The translations under genes were made by a program, and so were the position numbers. The notes under the pieces were generated by a model. It was given only the letters and a program-made list of their open reading frames with translations. It searched no databases and was not told where the DNA came from. From positions 650,823-714,822 of the forward strand of contig NC_041401.2 in the NCBI RefSeq assembly GCF_900747795.2: a DNA stretch of 64,000 nt. The letters run 5' to 3'. Shown here in pieces: positions 11,601-23,450 of the stretch (position 1 is its first letter; every line of letters begins with the position of its first letter). Origin of the DNA: Erpetoichthys calabaricus (taxonomy: Eukaryota > Chordata > Cladistia > Polypteriformes > Polypteridae).

Positions 11601-14427
11601 TTGAAGCTGGCTCTTGTCACACACGTGTGCATGGGGGCAGCTGAAGGGCTCAAAAGAAGGTAATGCCACGCCAGGCCAGGGGTGGGGGGCAGACTCTACT
11701 CCTCCTCTCTTTTATCCCTGCAGACCAATCACAGGACATTCAGCCCCCCGATGACGTCACTTGACCTTAAACCCCACCATCTCCCGTCTGTCACACTGTT
11801 CTGTTTATGGGTGGGCACCCCAAACTTTTTTCTGGTGTCATGGCACTTCACCAACTCGTGTGGTCCCTTGAAGACCCTTTTATATCTGTGAGGGGTCCTA
11901 ACTGCAGTCTTAAATGTCAAGTGGGCGACCGGCTGGTGAAGACACCTCAAGTGAATTATGGAGTGCAGCCAGTGAGTGGGCGTCCTTAATGTCACAAACC
12001 AACCTGGGACCTTCTCTTCATGGTCACCTAACATCGTTTTCAAGGTCGCCTGACTGGCTGTGAATGGCACCCAAATGTGTCACTTCTGTAAAGGGGGTCA
12101 GCCTTGGGGGTTTTTAGGTCTGTCACCCTCTCAGCTGTTCCATGTCATTTGTCCACCAGGCCCCCTCTGATATAACTGTCACCGTCACACACGCACTTCC
12201 TCTGTCCGCGCCGTTCATTCATTACCAAAGTGGCGTATCCAGATGTGGGTCTCAGGGCAGCTGCAGCCCACCCTAGCAGGACTCTGGAGCGGGGCAGAAA
12301 CACCAGCTGGACAGGCGGCAGGTCATCGGGGGGCCGATGCACCCATCAGCCTACCTCACCTGCGTGACTTTAGCCGGAGCTCATGCAAAGTTCAGACGTG
12401 GGGGGTTTGGGGGGCGCGTGCCAGCTCTACAACTGCACCCCCTGCTGCCCACAACTACGAGCTCTGAGCCCACCACACCTCCGTGTCTCCACAGAAACAG
12501 TGGCTTAAGGTGGGAGTGCGAGTAAGAGAAGAGAAGGGGACCACCGGAGTGGACGTGAGGACCCTGCTGATGAGGCACCAGAATGACAAAGTCCACGTCA
12601 TCCACAATGAGAGCCCAGTGGCGCAGCGGCAAGAAAAATAAAACAAAACCCAAACAATCGGTCAGTCGGTCAATCGGTCAGTCAGTAATGATGTGCAGCT
12701 GAGACTAACGAGTGACCTCACAGAGGGTCTCTAAAAGGACTGTGTGGCCACGTCACACCCGAGGACAGCCACTTGGTGACATTCAAAGGAGGAAGGTGAG
12801 CTCGGGTGACAGGAAGGGTCAGGGTTGTCAGTCCCTGTACCTGATTTATGACTGGCACTGGGCAGGGTGGCTTTACAAGTGGGACACCCGGGGGTCTCAA
12901 TCCGGCCTTACATGCCAGCTTTGCTCACAGACCCTGGTCGAGCCCCCCAGTGGCTGTTTGCTGAGCTTGTAGGACCACCAGCCAGCCATACCAGCAGGAG
13001 GCGCCATGCTTGTCTAATGTAATGGAGTCGGCCGGTGGTCCACTCAGCGTGCCCACTTGATGTGTTCATGTTGACTCGGGCTCAGGGTTGGACTTCAAAC
13101 CACAGACAGCATTGTCACTTCACAAGCAAATTTGAACCCGGGGCCAGTCACAAAGAGACGAGACCGTGGGGGTCTTACATAGTGGCAGACATGGCGGGGG
13201 TCTGCTCGAGGGTGTCCATTTGGCCAGGCGTCATCTTCAGATGTGACCTTCTGTGTACCCCTCATGTCATGCGGTCATTTTGTATTTGTTTTAATGTCAC
13301 TGCACTCTGACGCCAGTGAGGGGCGCTATATAAAAAAGGCAACTCGGCTGAACTGAACTATGAAATCTGCGCTGCTCTCGCCGCCATTACACCATGAGGC
13401 CTAACTGTGCCCCCCCCCGTGGCTGCTCTTAAAGTGACATCACCAGCGTCCCAGCAGGGGTCACGTCATCCTGTGAAGTCCTTACTGGGAGGGCACTATA
13501 TGAGTTAGTGAGGGTAATAAGAAAGGCGCTATATATAAAAAGTGAGAGGCACAGGCATAGCACCATCAGGGGTGGATGAGAACTGCACTGTCATCGTCAC
13601 CGTATTGTCCCACGTCACAGCATCTGCTGAAGTTGTCACTGACGTGTCCAACCACCACACCACACGGCGCCACAATAAACCTGAGGATTCAAATAAAGAA
13701 GTCAAATCGTCTCCTCCGAGGGCAGCACACCAGACACTCCGCTGGCCCCCGATGGTCCGACACGGCCCACCCAGTGTGGGCGCTGCATGACGTACTGTGC
13801 CTGCCTGGCTGAGATGGTGCTTGGTGAGCCAGCAGCAGACGACACACAGGGTGAGTGGCCCACCTCCCCCAGTTGGCGCCATGTAAGACTTGAGGAGGGC
13901 ACAGGGATGGCAGGGTGCACCCCCAGCACTGAGGGCCTGCCCGCCTCTTGCCCTGGCACTTTTGTTTCTTCCTAAGAATCGGATTGGCTGACCTGAGCCT
14001 CCCAGAGAGGACAGTGGTGGGGGGCTACAAAGTACAGTAAAGGAAGGAACCGAGTGCTAACATGGCATCGTCTACTGGCGTATCATTGGGGGGCACAGTC
14101 AACACTCTGAGCCCCGCCCATTTGTAGCCACACCCCCAGAGAGCACACAAGGCGGCAAAGAGAGGTCAGGGTTCAACAACAAGGGGCCAGCAGCTCCTGC
14201 CTGTATCTTCAGTCTGTGGGGGGCTGTTTACTGGGCATCACCATGACAACAAGAACACGCCAATTTACACCAACCGATTTAGGGCTATGTGTGTGGTGTG
14301 AGACGTCTTAACCCAGCGGGAGAGCTGGTCTGTGATGCCACCGGTGCCTCCCATGCCCTTCCTTGTAAGCCAATCGTCACCACTGCCCATCACTGACTGA
14401 GTGCTGAGGGCAGGGGATTCTCAGAGA
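8698..14427. other. Intergenic, no confident gene
   Basis: There is no exon that I can assign to a known gene. Isolated retroposon-tail relics with GGCGCTATATA occur near 9779, 13321 and 13523. At about 10158-10230 there is a hAT-MITE-like start (CAGTGGTCCTCAATCT). Near 11240 and 11410 there are decayed LINE-like codons. The expected left neighbour MSTN was looked for and not seen. Confidence 0.5.
11200..11515 (+). mobile_element. Possible decayed LINE C-terminus
   Basis: Plus-strand codons read VVVYGTETWTLKR at about 11235 and, in another frame, GRPKQRWTD at about 11420. YGxETWTL followed by GRPxxRW is typical of the C-terminal region of several non-LTR retrotransposon proteins. Nothing else supports it, so the family is left open. 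Confidence 0.35.
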
Positions 14428-14742
14428 CATCCATCCATTTTCCAACCCGCTGAATCCGAACACAGGGTCACGGGGGTCCGCCGGAGCCAATCCCAGCCAA
14501 CACAGGGCACAAGGCAGGAACCAATCCCGGGCAGGGTGCCAACCCACCGCAGGACACACACAAACACACCCACACACCAAGCACACACTAGGGCCAATTT
14601 AGAATCGCCAATCCACCTAACCTGCTTGTCTTTGGACTGTGGGAGGAAACCCACGCAGACACGGGGAGAACATGCAAACTCCACGCAGGGAGGACCCGGG
14701 AAGCGAACCTCAGGTCTCCTAACTGCGAGGCACTGGGGCACA
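14428..14742 (-). mobile_element. tRNA-derived SINE (head A, tail 2)
   Basis: In minus orientation a degraded head A with B box GGTTCGCTTCCCGGG leads into CCTCCCTGCGTGGA, then a long body (GTTTGCATGTTCTCCCCGTG, TCTGCGTGGGTTTCCTCC, CAGTCCAAAGACA, ATTGGCCCTAGTGTG) and ends with GGGTTGGAAAATGGATGGAT. This body is common in fish genomes. A second, shorter copy lies at 34229-34503. Confidence 0.75.
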
Positions 14743-15079
14743 AATACACAACCAGCACCATGTGGATTGTCTGTAAAGTGCCAACGGGTGGCACTGTCTA
14801 AAAAGGGGGTGTTTGTATGCAATCCACTGGACACGAGGCTTTGGCAGAATAAATGGGTCCAAAAAATGCCTGGCATTCCCAAGCACCTGACTCGGGCACT
14901 GGCGGATTTAGCTTCCCCGAAAGAATCCGGGCCAGGGTACGACCTCATCACAGGGCACACACGGGGCACTTGTGGGCCACCAAAAGCTCACTGACCTGAC
15001 CCCGATACAGCGCCATTCCATCAAAATGACCAGCCTGACCACAACCCCACGTAAACATCTCGTTAAAGGGCGAATAAAC

Positions 15080-15346
15080 GTCAGAAAGCACGGCGGGAAC
15101 ACGCGCTCGGCCACGCGGCGCGCCGCTCGAGCCTACCGTGCGTGCGCGTGCGCGGCCACGTCTGCTCAGAAGGAGGGCGGAGCGCCAGCGCCGCTTGAGC
15201 CTCCAGTGGCCGGCGGGTGTCGCTGCGGCTCCCCAGTTGCGCCGCCGCCGTCAAAGTGCAGCGCGGATTTGCGAGCGCCGAGCGTTCAGAGATGAGCCGG
15301 CCGGCGGAGCGAGCGCCCGGGCTTCGGACTGTCCGCGTAGGGCCGG
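15080..15346 (+). promoter_or_regulatory. CpG-rich promoter and 5' UTR exon of C2orf88
   Basis: The stretch 15080-15480 is very GC- and CpG-rich, unlike its surroundings. It ends a likely noncoding first exon with a strong donor after 15346 (GGCCGG/GTAAGT). The next acceptor is at 15723-15724 (TTGTTACCAG), directly before the coding exon. The transcription start was not located. Confidence 0.55.
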
Positions 15347-15787
15347 GTAAGTGTCGCGTGCTCCTCGTCCTCCCGCCCCGAAGCGCCAGCCGCACGATGC
15401 TAGGGCGGCCTGCCGCTCGCCCCCGTCTCGTCCTTGGACCCCCGTATGGCTGCGCGCTCGTTTGCCGTTTGTGTTGACGCGCGCTAATGTGCCCCCCCAC
15501 CCCAAACCCCCTTGTGCGTGTTTATAGCGCCTTGCAGGCTGCAGGCCAGGGGCTTAAAGGAGTGCCAGGCATAGAGAGACGTTCACCTGGCACGCGTCCG
15601 GCCGTCTCCGTGCCTTTTCTGCTTGTATTCTGCATGTTTAGTCTGACTGTCCCCCCCCCCGGTTGGTAAATAAGAGCAGCAATGAGCGGCCCCCTGATAT
15701 AGCGCCTTTCTGTGTTGTTACCAGGTAAAGCCATGCCACGCTGGAGTGTCCCCTCCCTGCACCTGTGACTGGCACCAGTGTTGCACG

Positions 15788-16039
15788 ATGGGCTGCGTCA
15801 AGTCCAAGCAGAGCGGTGCCCTTCAGAATGCCAGTGCTGCAGAAGGTAAGAAGAGCGAGGAAGAGGCCACGCTGGTGAACTCGGACCCCCTGAGCGCGCA
15901 GGCCCACCTCGTCCACCCCCTGCTGCTGGACTACGCGCAGCGCCTGTCCGAGGAGATCGTCAGCAAAGCGGTGCAGCAGTGGGCCGACTTCGAGAGCAAA
16001 TACGGCGACATCCCCTACATTGAGAGCGACGTGCCCTGA
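15788..16039 (+). CDS. c2orf88: Small membrane A-kinase anchor protein (smAKAP)
   Basis: An 83-residue protein that ties the type I regulatory subunit of protein kinase A to membranes. It starts MGCVKSKQS: Gly2 is the myristoylation site and Cys3 the palmitoylation site of the family. The C-terminal half holds the PKA-RI binding amphipathic helix (LLLDYAQRLSEEIVSKAVQQ) and ends with YGDIPYIESDVP, nearly the same as the human ending. Human smAKAP has 95 residues; the variable middle is shorter here. The ATG at 15788 was chosen because MGC must be N-terminal, although the frame is open upstream. The coding exon begins at 15725 and the whole frame sits in it. An internal AAGGTAAGA at 15845 looks like a donor, but the conserved C-terminus continues past it. 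HIBCH follows tail-to-tail, as in human. Confidence 0.93.
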   Translation: MGCVKSKQSGALQNASAAEGKKSEEEATLVNSDPLSAQAHLVHPLLLDYAQRLSEEIVSKAVQQWADFESKYGDIPYIESDVP

Positions 16040-16446
16040 GCCCCCCGCGGGCAGATCAATGCCCACCCCGCTCGGGAGCAGCTGTTGAGCACAGACGGCC
16101 GGCTCAGCGGATTGTGCGCTTCAGTGCCCACTTGATGCCCCCTCCCCCAACAGTCAAATCTGTTTAATCCACACCAGCACGGAGCGGCCGCCCCCCCACC
16201 AGGCTGCTGTAAACAGGACCCTCGCCCCGCTGCTGCGATGCCATCTCCAGGCAGCTCTCTGCCGGCGGGCTGCTGTGGCTACCACATGGGCACAGCGTGG
16301 CAGGCAACATATCGAGCGGATACCAGCTGGGATGTAAGGGAGCAGCAGAGAGAAGAGGTCACATGACTGGCAGGCACTCGGGCGGGTCACCCAGAAGAAG
16401 CCCCTTCAAGCAACTCTGCCCAGTCTAGCATTCTGCCAACTTCAGT

Positions 16447-16452
16447 AATAAA
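16447..16452 (+). terminator. Poly(A) signal AATAAA of C2orf88
   Basis: AATAAA lies about 410 bases after the smAKAP stop codon and is the only canonical signal before the convergent HIBCH gene. Confidence 0.7.
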
Positions 16453-16620
16453 AACTAAACAGTTGAAAAAGCCTTCACTGTCCGTCTCTTGTTATCTGAT
16501 GCATGCCAACTGTCAGGGATGGTACACTGCATGGTGACAGTGGGTACACAAGGCAGCCCTGCCTAGCTGATGCCAAGCTTCCTAGCAGAAAGGCACGTCA
16601 CACACTGCTGCTTTTCTTAC

Positions 16621-16626
16621 TTTATT
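16621..16626 (-). terminator. Poly(A) signal AATAAA of HIBCH
   Basis: TTTATT on the plus strand reads AATAAA on the minus strand, about 60 bases after the HIBCH stop at 16685. The two convergent transcripts therefore probably end within about 150 bases of each other without overlapping much. Confidence 0.7.
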
Positions 16627-16684
16627 ATAGTCTCTGGGGTGCCACGTCCACCCCACCCACTGGCATCTTCATCCCATGTCACCA

Positions 16685-19600
16685 TCACAGGTGCAGGTCA
16701 CTGCTGCCCAGGGACTGGAAATAGCCGTCCACCATCTCGTCTGTCACCTGCTCCAAGGAAGCTGGCTGCCACTTGGGCTGCTGGTCCTTGTCGATGAGCA
16801 CTGTGAGAAGACACATACTGTGTGATCAAGCGTGGGCCACGGTGGCACAGGTGAAATCAGCTCAACCGCACCTCTCTGGGGGCCGGCGGGTAGAGAGGTG
16901 GGCCCAGAAAAGAGAGCACCAGCTCACCTGCCCTCACTCCTTCGTAGAAGTCGTGGCCTCTCTGCGGGTAAAGAAAGTCCTCATTCAGGAGATGTGTGCC
17001 CAGAAGAGGGCGCCCACCTCCCCTAGCGGCCCACCTCACCCACCATGCACGCCTGGCTCAGTCTGTACTCCATCGCCAGCACCTCCTGGAGGCTCATAGA
17101 CGCCCCACTGGCCAGCTGTCTGAAGGTGACCTTCATGGAGGTGGGAGACATGCGCTTCAGAGTCTGTGGAGTGACAAAGGAAGGAGAGAGTCACCGACCC
17201 AGGAGGGGACACGGAGGGCCGGAGTGGCCCGATGACAGGGACGGCTCACCTGCAGCTGCTTCTCGGCAAAAGGCGAACGCTCGGCCTCCAGTCGGCGAAC
17301 GACGTCCTCCACGCTGCTGCCACCGAAGAGCCTGTGATGGAAGGAGGTCACAAATGGGGGCATCAGAAGGGGACCACCCAACGTCCGGCCAGCGCTCGGC
17401 CCAGCGGTCACTACCTGTCCACGTCCTGCATGTGCTCCTCCAGTACAAACGGCTGCTCTCGGCCAGCACAGCTCTGCCCAGCAAAACAGCAAAATGTTTT
17501 AATGGACGCAGACCCCACTAGCAAGCAGCGCCCTACTGGTGTCGAGTGCCACCCACCTGCGCCTGATAAGCGTCCAGCACGCCCGCCACGTCCTTCTGTG
17601 AGGGACACTTCAGCTGCACCAAGTCGCGCTCCAGAGCGGCCAGCTGGGGGAAACAGAGAATGGACATTCCGTGAGCCTGGCCCATGCCTACAACCCAGGC
17701 GTGCCCACTGGCACTTCATTCGGGCCTGTGCCCAGGTGCCCGGCGTACCTTCTGAGATTCCACAAAGTGAGTGGCCAACCCAGCCTGCTGGACATCGCGC
17801 CCTTTGAGTCGAAAGCCAGTGAGTGCCAGGAAGAGGCCGAGTTTACCTCGCAGTCTGGGAAGGAAGAAGCCGCCGCCAACGTCAGGAAACAGCCCTGCCA
17901 GGAAAGACACGGTGAAAACCACCAAAAGGGGGCAACACCTAAGGGGACTGGTTAATTGGGGGCTTACCTATACCAGTTTCAGGCATGGCAAAAAGTGTCC
18001 TTTCTGTGGCGACGCGGAAGTGCCCGTGGACAGACAGACCGACTCCCTGAAAAGGAAGGGAGCAATTAAGGGGGCTCATGCCAAGCCCAGTGTAGCCAGT
18101 ACCCAATCATGTGCCACCAGGCCAGCTGCAGATGTGACACACGTGATTCGGCAAGGGGGGGTGGCACAGATGGCGCCTAAGGGAGAGGGGGGTCGGAGCC
18201 TAGAGTGATCTCTTCAGTAAGCGCACAGTGAGAAAGATGGCACAGCAGCACTGCCCTTGGGCCTGAGCACATGCCGCCATGGCAACGAGCTATGGCCCAC
18301 CTTCACTCACACAAATGCCCACCCCACCTTACAGAAACGCCGTCTCCATGCTGCAATGTTGCCATCTGCTGGAACATGGGGTCCCTGCGTCTGGCCTGCC
18401 GTGAAGGAGTCGAGGTACTCACACCGCCCATGGTGATGCCATCAATAAGAGCCACGTAGGGCTTCCGCAAGGTGCCTGGAGAGACAAGAACAACGACACC
18501 GGCGGGTCAGCGTGGGACCACCAAGTTTGTCCTGGAGCCCAAGTCGAGGGACCATTACTACTGACCCCTACTCCCGTCAGCTATCCAGTCTCACGAGGTC
18601 TCGATTCCCAGGACACACACTGGCACAGGCATCATGCACCTCTTCAGTGCGGCACAGTCCCATAAGCCAGCGCCAGCCGCCATGCCCACTCACCTATGGC
18701 GTTGTTCAGAATGTACTCCTCTCTGAAGAAGTCCTGAATCAGGCTGCCCCCCGCCTTCCCGGCGTCTGCCACAGCTGTGAAGAGACAAACGGACAGGGCA
18801 TCAAAGCGCAGCCAGTCGCCTCACCCCGCCAAGGTGACCAGAGGGTGGCATGACGCACGCACCTCGAATGTCTCCACCTGCACAGAAGGCTTTGTCCCCA
18901 ACTCCCTTGATCATCACAATGGACGTCTGGTCATCTTCTTCCCACTTCTGTGGAAACGAGAACAGAAACTAAGGGGACGCCCTGGAAGCCCCCCTGCCCA
19001 GGCAGGTGTCTCGTTTCACACGATGCTTTTTGAACCCAGCGGCACGAGGGCACAGCGCCGGCTTCAGGACAAGCAGAGTCAGCCAGCGATGCATTTGACT
19101 AATAATCACACTTACAAAAGTCTTCTGGTCACTGCCTTGTCACCCGCGCCCAGAGGGGCCCCTCGACAAACAGCAGGCTGTTGATTGGGCGGCCCTGAGT
19201 GTCACGTGACCTCCATGGACTCCTCTGCAGCACCTGTGACAGGCTGTGCCACGCAGGTCACATTATGTGGACACACAGTTCAACCGGCAAGGCCTGAAAG
19301 ACTGGGTGGCACCCCATTTAGTATGGCACACGATCACAGCCATGGATGATGTTTGGAGTCCTGGGTTCAAACTGTGCCCTCGGATATTGTCCCAGAGGGC
19401 TGTCCTTGTGCGTTAGTGCCCACTCTCACAGCGCCAGCCAGCTAACCTGTTCTACACTGGTGCCACGTCCATGCCTGGCTAGTGCTTTGTGCCCAGTGCT
19501 GCCAGGATTGGCTGTGCACTTCCCTTTGACCTTCCACTGGGTGAAGTGGGCTCGTTAAGCCCCCCCGGCCCTGCCCTCCACAGTATCCACCTTGAGCTGA

Positions 19601-22081
19601 GGGAAGATCTTTCTGATCATTGACAGGTTGAGTGCGTTGAGGGCCTTCGGTCTGTTGAGGGTGATGACCCCGGCACAGCCCGACGTCTGCAGCAGCACCT
19701 CACCCTCAGGGCCATCCCGACTGCTCATCGGGCGAGACGTTCCACGTGGGAGGACATTCTGGAAAGAACACAACAAAGAGTGACAGAGAAGAACGTGGTG
19801 CCTCACAGTGGCAGCCCCCGTGCCCACCGAGGCCGTACTCACCAGGTGTGCCTGCAGTATGTGCAGCCTCTGCAGAGACGCCAACCTGAAGAGAAGGAGA
19901 AGCGCATCACCTTCACGTGAACTCCCAGGGTCTGAACAGGCCATCGTGGTGGTCTCCTCTGTGCACTCTGAGAATCGGAACTGACGCAGCGTCCCAGGGG
20001 ACCCCCCACCTCAGCTCGTGCCAAACCACTGCCAGTTACCACGCTGCACACGTAATCACCAAACACAAGGAGCCCTGGGGGCTCTCCAGTGTGCCCACCT
20101 GCTCAGTCCACTTGTGTGTCACTTCATGGACGGCTGCCCTTTGTGCCACTCACCCTGCCACCATTGCACTAGCAGTAGAGGAGCGCGAGGACAAGGCTGA
20201 CTGGCCGCCCGCCCAGCTCTGGTGGTCTTTTCTTTGCAGGTCACTACCTGTCCTGCGAGGGTCCCGGTGCATCGTGTTCAGGTAAAGACCACCGTGCTAA
20301 CTGCTGTGGAGGTGTGTGTGTGGTGCCTGGCAGTGAAGTTCACGTCACGGTGGTCTGCACACTCGTACCCTTGATAAGACAGGACAGCTGCACATAAGCG
20401 GGGCGTTGATTTCTTCTTCTTTTGATGCCACGTTACTTCATTTCACTTTTTCTTACCACTCCTGCCTTCTTCCTTCACGATTTAAGGGGGTTCAGTCCTA
20501 AGTCTTGGGCTCTGCCAGGGGGAACACCACAAACGTTCTTTGTTCCCAGAGGTTTCTAGCAGGGGGGTGAAGCTCCTCACTAGACACTGACGGGGGTCTC
20601 CTGTATTAAAACATCATTACCACCCCCGGGCACCTGAGACCCCCCCCACCACTGCTAGACCCCTGAGACAGGCTGCTGACCTTATAACCGTAACCTCTGC
20701 CAACACCTGGAGAAGACAACAGTGAGGGCACCGAGAGGACCTCATGGAGGACAGGGGGCACTGAAGGGCTTCAGCCAGATCCCGGGCAGAGCTACATGGG
20801 CGCTGTGTGCCAACTCATCTTTTATTACAAGCCGAGTGTGAATTATTATTTGTGATTTAAGGGGCTACTCACGTTATTGTACTGCCAGGGTAGCCCTGAG
20901 GGCAGAACTGGGAGCCGTTTACCTCCGAAATCGGAGCTGGCAATGCTGGCACACACCCGAGGTGCCCGCATTCCACTGCAGCATTTGGGATGCCAACGTG
21001 GACGCGTCCAGGAAAACCTTTGTTGAGTTTGCTCCACTGGAATAAACAGCAGTGGCCAACAACGCGTGCCAACACCGACAGACGGGTTTGGGGGGGGGCT
21101 CATCACCACCACAACACTACAGTCAAGGTCATGGGGTGTGGTGACGTCATGATCGGAACTCGGACTGGGGGGGCTCTCCAGGTCAAATCGAACGCAGCAA
21201 CTGTCCATGTCCAGCAGTGGGCTACTTGTGGCGCTACTGCCCCCTGCTGGACACGTCTGCTTCTTTGCTCCTCGCCTGCTGAGCGCCATCAGATCGGCTT
21301 TGCACTTCGCCTTCCGTCCGCTTCACTTCTTCATTCGTCTCCCGTAACACAAAGGCAAACCACACAAGAGGCGTGGAGGGACTACAGGGGGGAATTTCAC
21401 TGAAGACCCCCAGAGCCTCCTGGAAAAAGAAGGCAACAAACCAGACAGGTGGGCTTAACGGGGGTCCCGCTTACCAGTGAAAAAGCAGCTTCGCCGAGGG
21501 CCGTCGCAGGACCCCCTTGTTCGTGTGTTTAATGTGCCCACCGAGGAGGTCGAGTCTGCTTACTCAGTAGGACTCGTTGTGTGTCACAAGGCCTGCCGTT
21601 CAGGTGACAGGCACTCAGATGTCGCCACATGTTCCGTTAGTTGTAAAGGACGGCATTTAAAATGAGTTCGCCGTCCACATTTGGGTCAAAGGCACAGCTC
21701 ACATTGGGCAGAAACTACAAAGGGACAACAGCCGTCCATTGTCCTAACCCGCTTATCCGAGGCAGCTGGAGCCAAAGCCGGCAGTGACCGACAGACACAC
21801 TCGGCCCCATTTAACCCTCATCACTAAATCTCAAGTTCAGGTACGCGCTGGACTGGCTCGAATAAAAAGGCCAAACTTCCACGACGAGTGCAGCAACTGG
21901 GCATCGCAACCCCGCGAGTGTCCAGCCCACACACGACAGCGACGCCCGCTCCACCTCTTCTGGCCCCTATTGTCGGGCGAAGACCGCGGCCCAGTGAAGT
22001 CGCCCTCCCCTGAGCTAAGCTCACTGGTATTTCAACGCCGACTCCTCACCTGACTCGACTGCCGAGGACACCCGCCGACAT
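16685..22081 (-). CDS. hibch: 3-hydroxyisobutyryl-CoA hydrolase, mitochondrial
   Basis: Hydrolyses 3-hydroxyisobutyryl-CoA to free 3-hydroxyisobutyrate in mitochondrial valine breakdown; crotonase fold. Fourteen coding exons: 22050-22081, 19843-19885, 19591-19758, 18863-18947, 18694-18774, 18423-18475, 17968-18046, 17749-17894, 17557-17643, 17415-17473, 17250-17331, 17044-17163, 16928-16961 and 16685-16800. All junctions are GT-AG, phases agree, and the sum is 1185 bases, 394 residues (human 386). Landmarks: [29 protein letters not shown] (CoA and oxyanion region), GITMGG, then [20 protein letters not shown] with the catalytic Glu and Asp, FILEEH-like FVLEEH, and YRLSQAC near the end. The family usually has PETAIG where this copy has PETGIG. 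The first exon gives an Arg-containing start without acidic residues ([11 protein letters not shown]), fitting a mitochondrial presequence. Intron 1 is about 2.2 kb; the others are short. Confidence 0.96.
19886..22049. other. HIBCH intron 1
   Basis: Unique-looking intron sequence without another recognisable exon. A fragment near 21738-21790 (CCGTCCATTGTCCTAACCCG) resembles the end of SINE tail 2. A strict CTCF-type core lies at 21237-21250. Confidence 0.6.
21237..21250 (-). promoter_or_regulatory. CTCF-like core motif
   Basis: The minus strand reads CCAGCAGGGGGCAG, a full match to the vertebrate CTCF core CCASYAGRKGGCRS. It lies in HIBCH intron 1. Binding is not shown by sequence. Confidence 0.45.
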
Positions 22082-22310
22082 TACGGTGCTGCAGCAATAC
22101 AAACAGCGGGGTAGGGGCAAGCGTGCCGGGTGTAGCCACACAACCAATCACGGCACACACAACAGGCGCTGACCAATCAGATAGCAAATACCGGCAAGGT
22201 CACAGCCGCGTTTGGACTGCAGGCGTGCAACCATTGGCCGAGAGATCGCGTAGGGGCGGGGATTACAGGCTGAGTGACCCGGAAATAACTCCATCGGGGT
22301 TTGCCTTCGA
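22082..22310 (-). promoter_or_regulatory. HIBCH promoter region
   Basis: Upstream of the HIBCH start the minus strand shows ATTGG boxes (plus-strand CCAAT at 22142 and 22171, and CCATTGG near 22231), a GGGGCGGGG-type GC box at 22253-22262 and a CCGGAAAT ETS-like site near 22279. This is the usual make-up of a housekeeping promoter. The start site was not fixed. Confidence 0.5.
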
Positions 22311-22879
22311 CACGGTGTAAGAAGCGCGGGAGGTCTGCAGCTGGACCCCCCCCCCCCCTTGTCGTTGTGTTTTCGTGTTTCTTAATTAACAAAGAGGGCG
22401 CTAGAAAGGCAGCTCACTGTGAGTGGGAAGAATACGAGAGCCACTTTAAAGCAGGTCGCCTCCTTCTCCGACCCGATGGGTCTCACACTGCACACTTCCC
22501 GTGGCTGCGCCTTTTTATTCCTCCAGCCAGTTTCACCGTCGCTCGGCCTTTGAGTTGATCTCCTGCCGGACTTTTCCCCGCTTGCGTTTCCTTTCTCTAT
22601 TTTCTTTTTTTCTGTTGAGTTGTCTCCCCGATTGCACCCAAACGCTGAATCACCGAATGCTAAAGGAGGGTCCTGTGACCGGAGCAGAGTAACATAATCA
22701 GCCAGCCAGGTGGAACGCGGAACGCTGACGTCTTTACTTTACGACCCGAACACACTGACATTCAATCAAACAACGACATTCGTTTTCCCAAGACTCGTGT
22801 CCTGTCCTTTCAGCAGGTAACACACTTTGAAATGCTCCCCCTAGCGTTTAGGCAGAAACTACAAGTGAACACAACACCC

Positions 22880-22985
22880 CTTTTTATCTTGCCTGAAGAA
22901 GGGGCCTGAGTTGCCTCGAAAGCTTGCATATTGTAATCTTTCTAGTTAGCCAATAAAAGGTGTCATTTTGCTTGGCTTTTCTCTA
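22880..22985 (+). repeat. Half copy of the palindromic repeat found at 58580-58800
   Basis: Contains CTGAAGAAGGGGCCTGAGTT, then CGAAAGCTTGCATATTGTAA and GCCAATAAAAGGTGTCATTT. These match the right arm and loop of the inverted-repeat element near 58.7 kb. The left arm is missing. Confidence 0.65.
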
Positions 22986-23450
22986 TTTTTATTAAGAAAA
23001 GCTTTGCTTCTGCTTGCTAATGAAATTAATGTGAGAAAAATGAGCAGAACTTCCATGGAATCGAGCGGTGAAATAATTAAAGTTAGGAGAAGGAGATGTG
23101 TGTTTTCCACAAGCAGAATAAATCAAATGTTCTTCTGTTCTTTCACAGGCTCGGTGTTCTTATTTTAAGTAACGTAGTCCTTCCGTGTTTTTCGGGTCCG
23201 GGTGGCCTGCCTGCCCTCCTTCTGCACACGGGTGGAGGCACAGCCTGGCAAGGCAGCCCGATGAGAAGCTTTGCAGGTCTTTCCACCTCGCAGTACGTAT
23301 TGCATGTGGGAGCCCCCAGTTTGTCCGTGATGGCGACAGAGTTGCTGGAGTCCTTTTGGAACATGCAGAGGATTTCTGACCCGCACCTTCTCCCCCATTT
23401 TGAAACGAGGCGGGCGAGCGAGTACCCCGTGTGTAGACCTTCACTCAGGA

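Noticed and set aside
1-14400. MSTN as the left neighbour of C2orf88
   Set aside because: Its conserved growth-factor domain was looked for and no matching exon was seen.
14401-14994. 197-codon plus-strand frame and 182-codon minus-strand frame
   Set aside because: Most of both lies in a SINE, and no domain is present.
15845-15853. AAGGTAAGA as a splice donor inside smAKAP
   Set aside because: The frame continues past it into the conserved PKA-binding helix and the IPYIES ending.
20846-21289. Minus-strand MALSRRG frame as HIBCH exon 1
   Set aside because: There is no fitting donor. The exon at 22050-22081 has an ATG, a good donor and the exact phase (AG plus G) for exon 2.
21455-21540. Minus-strand donor at about 21474 as the end of HIBCH exon 1
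   Set aside because: The phase fits, but the frame upstream meets a stop before any ATG.
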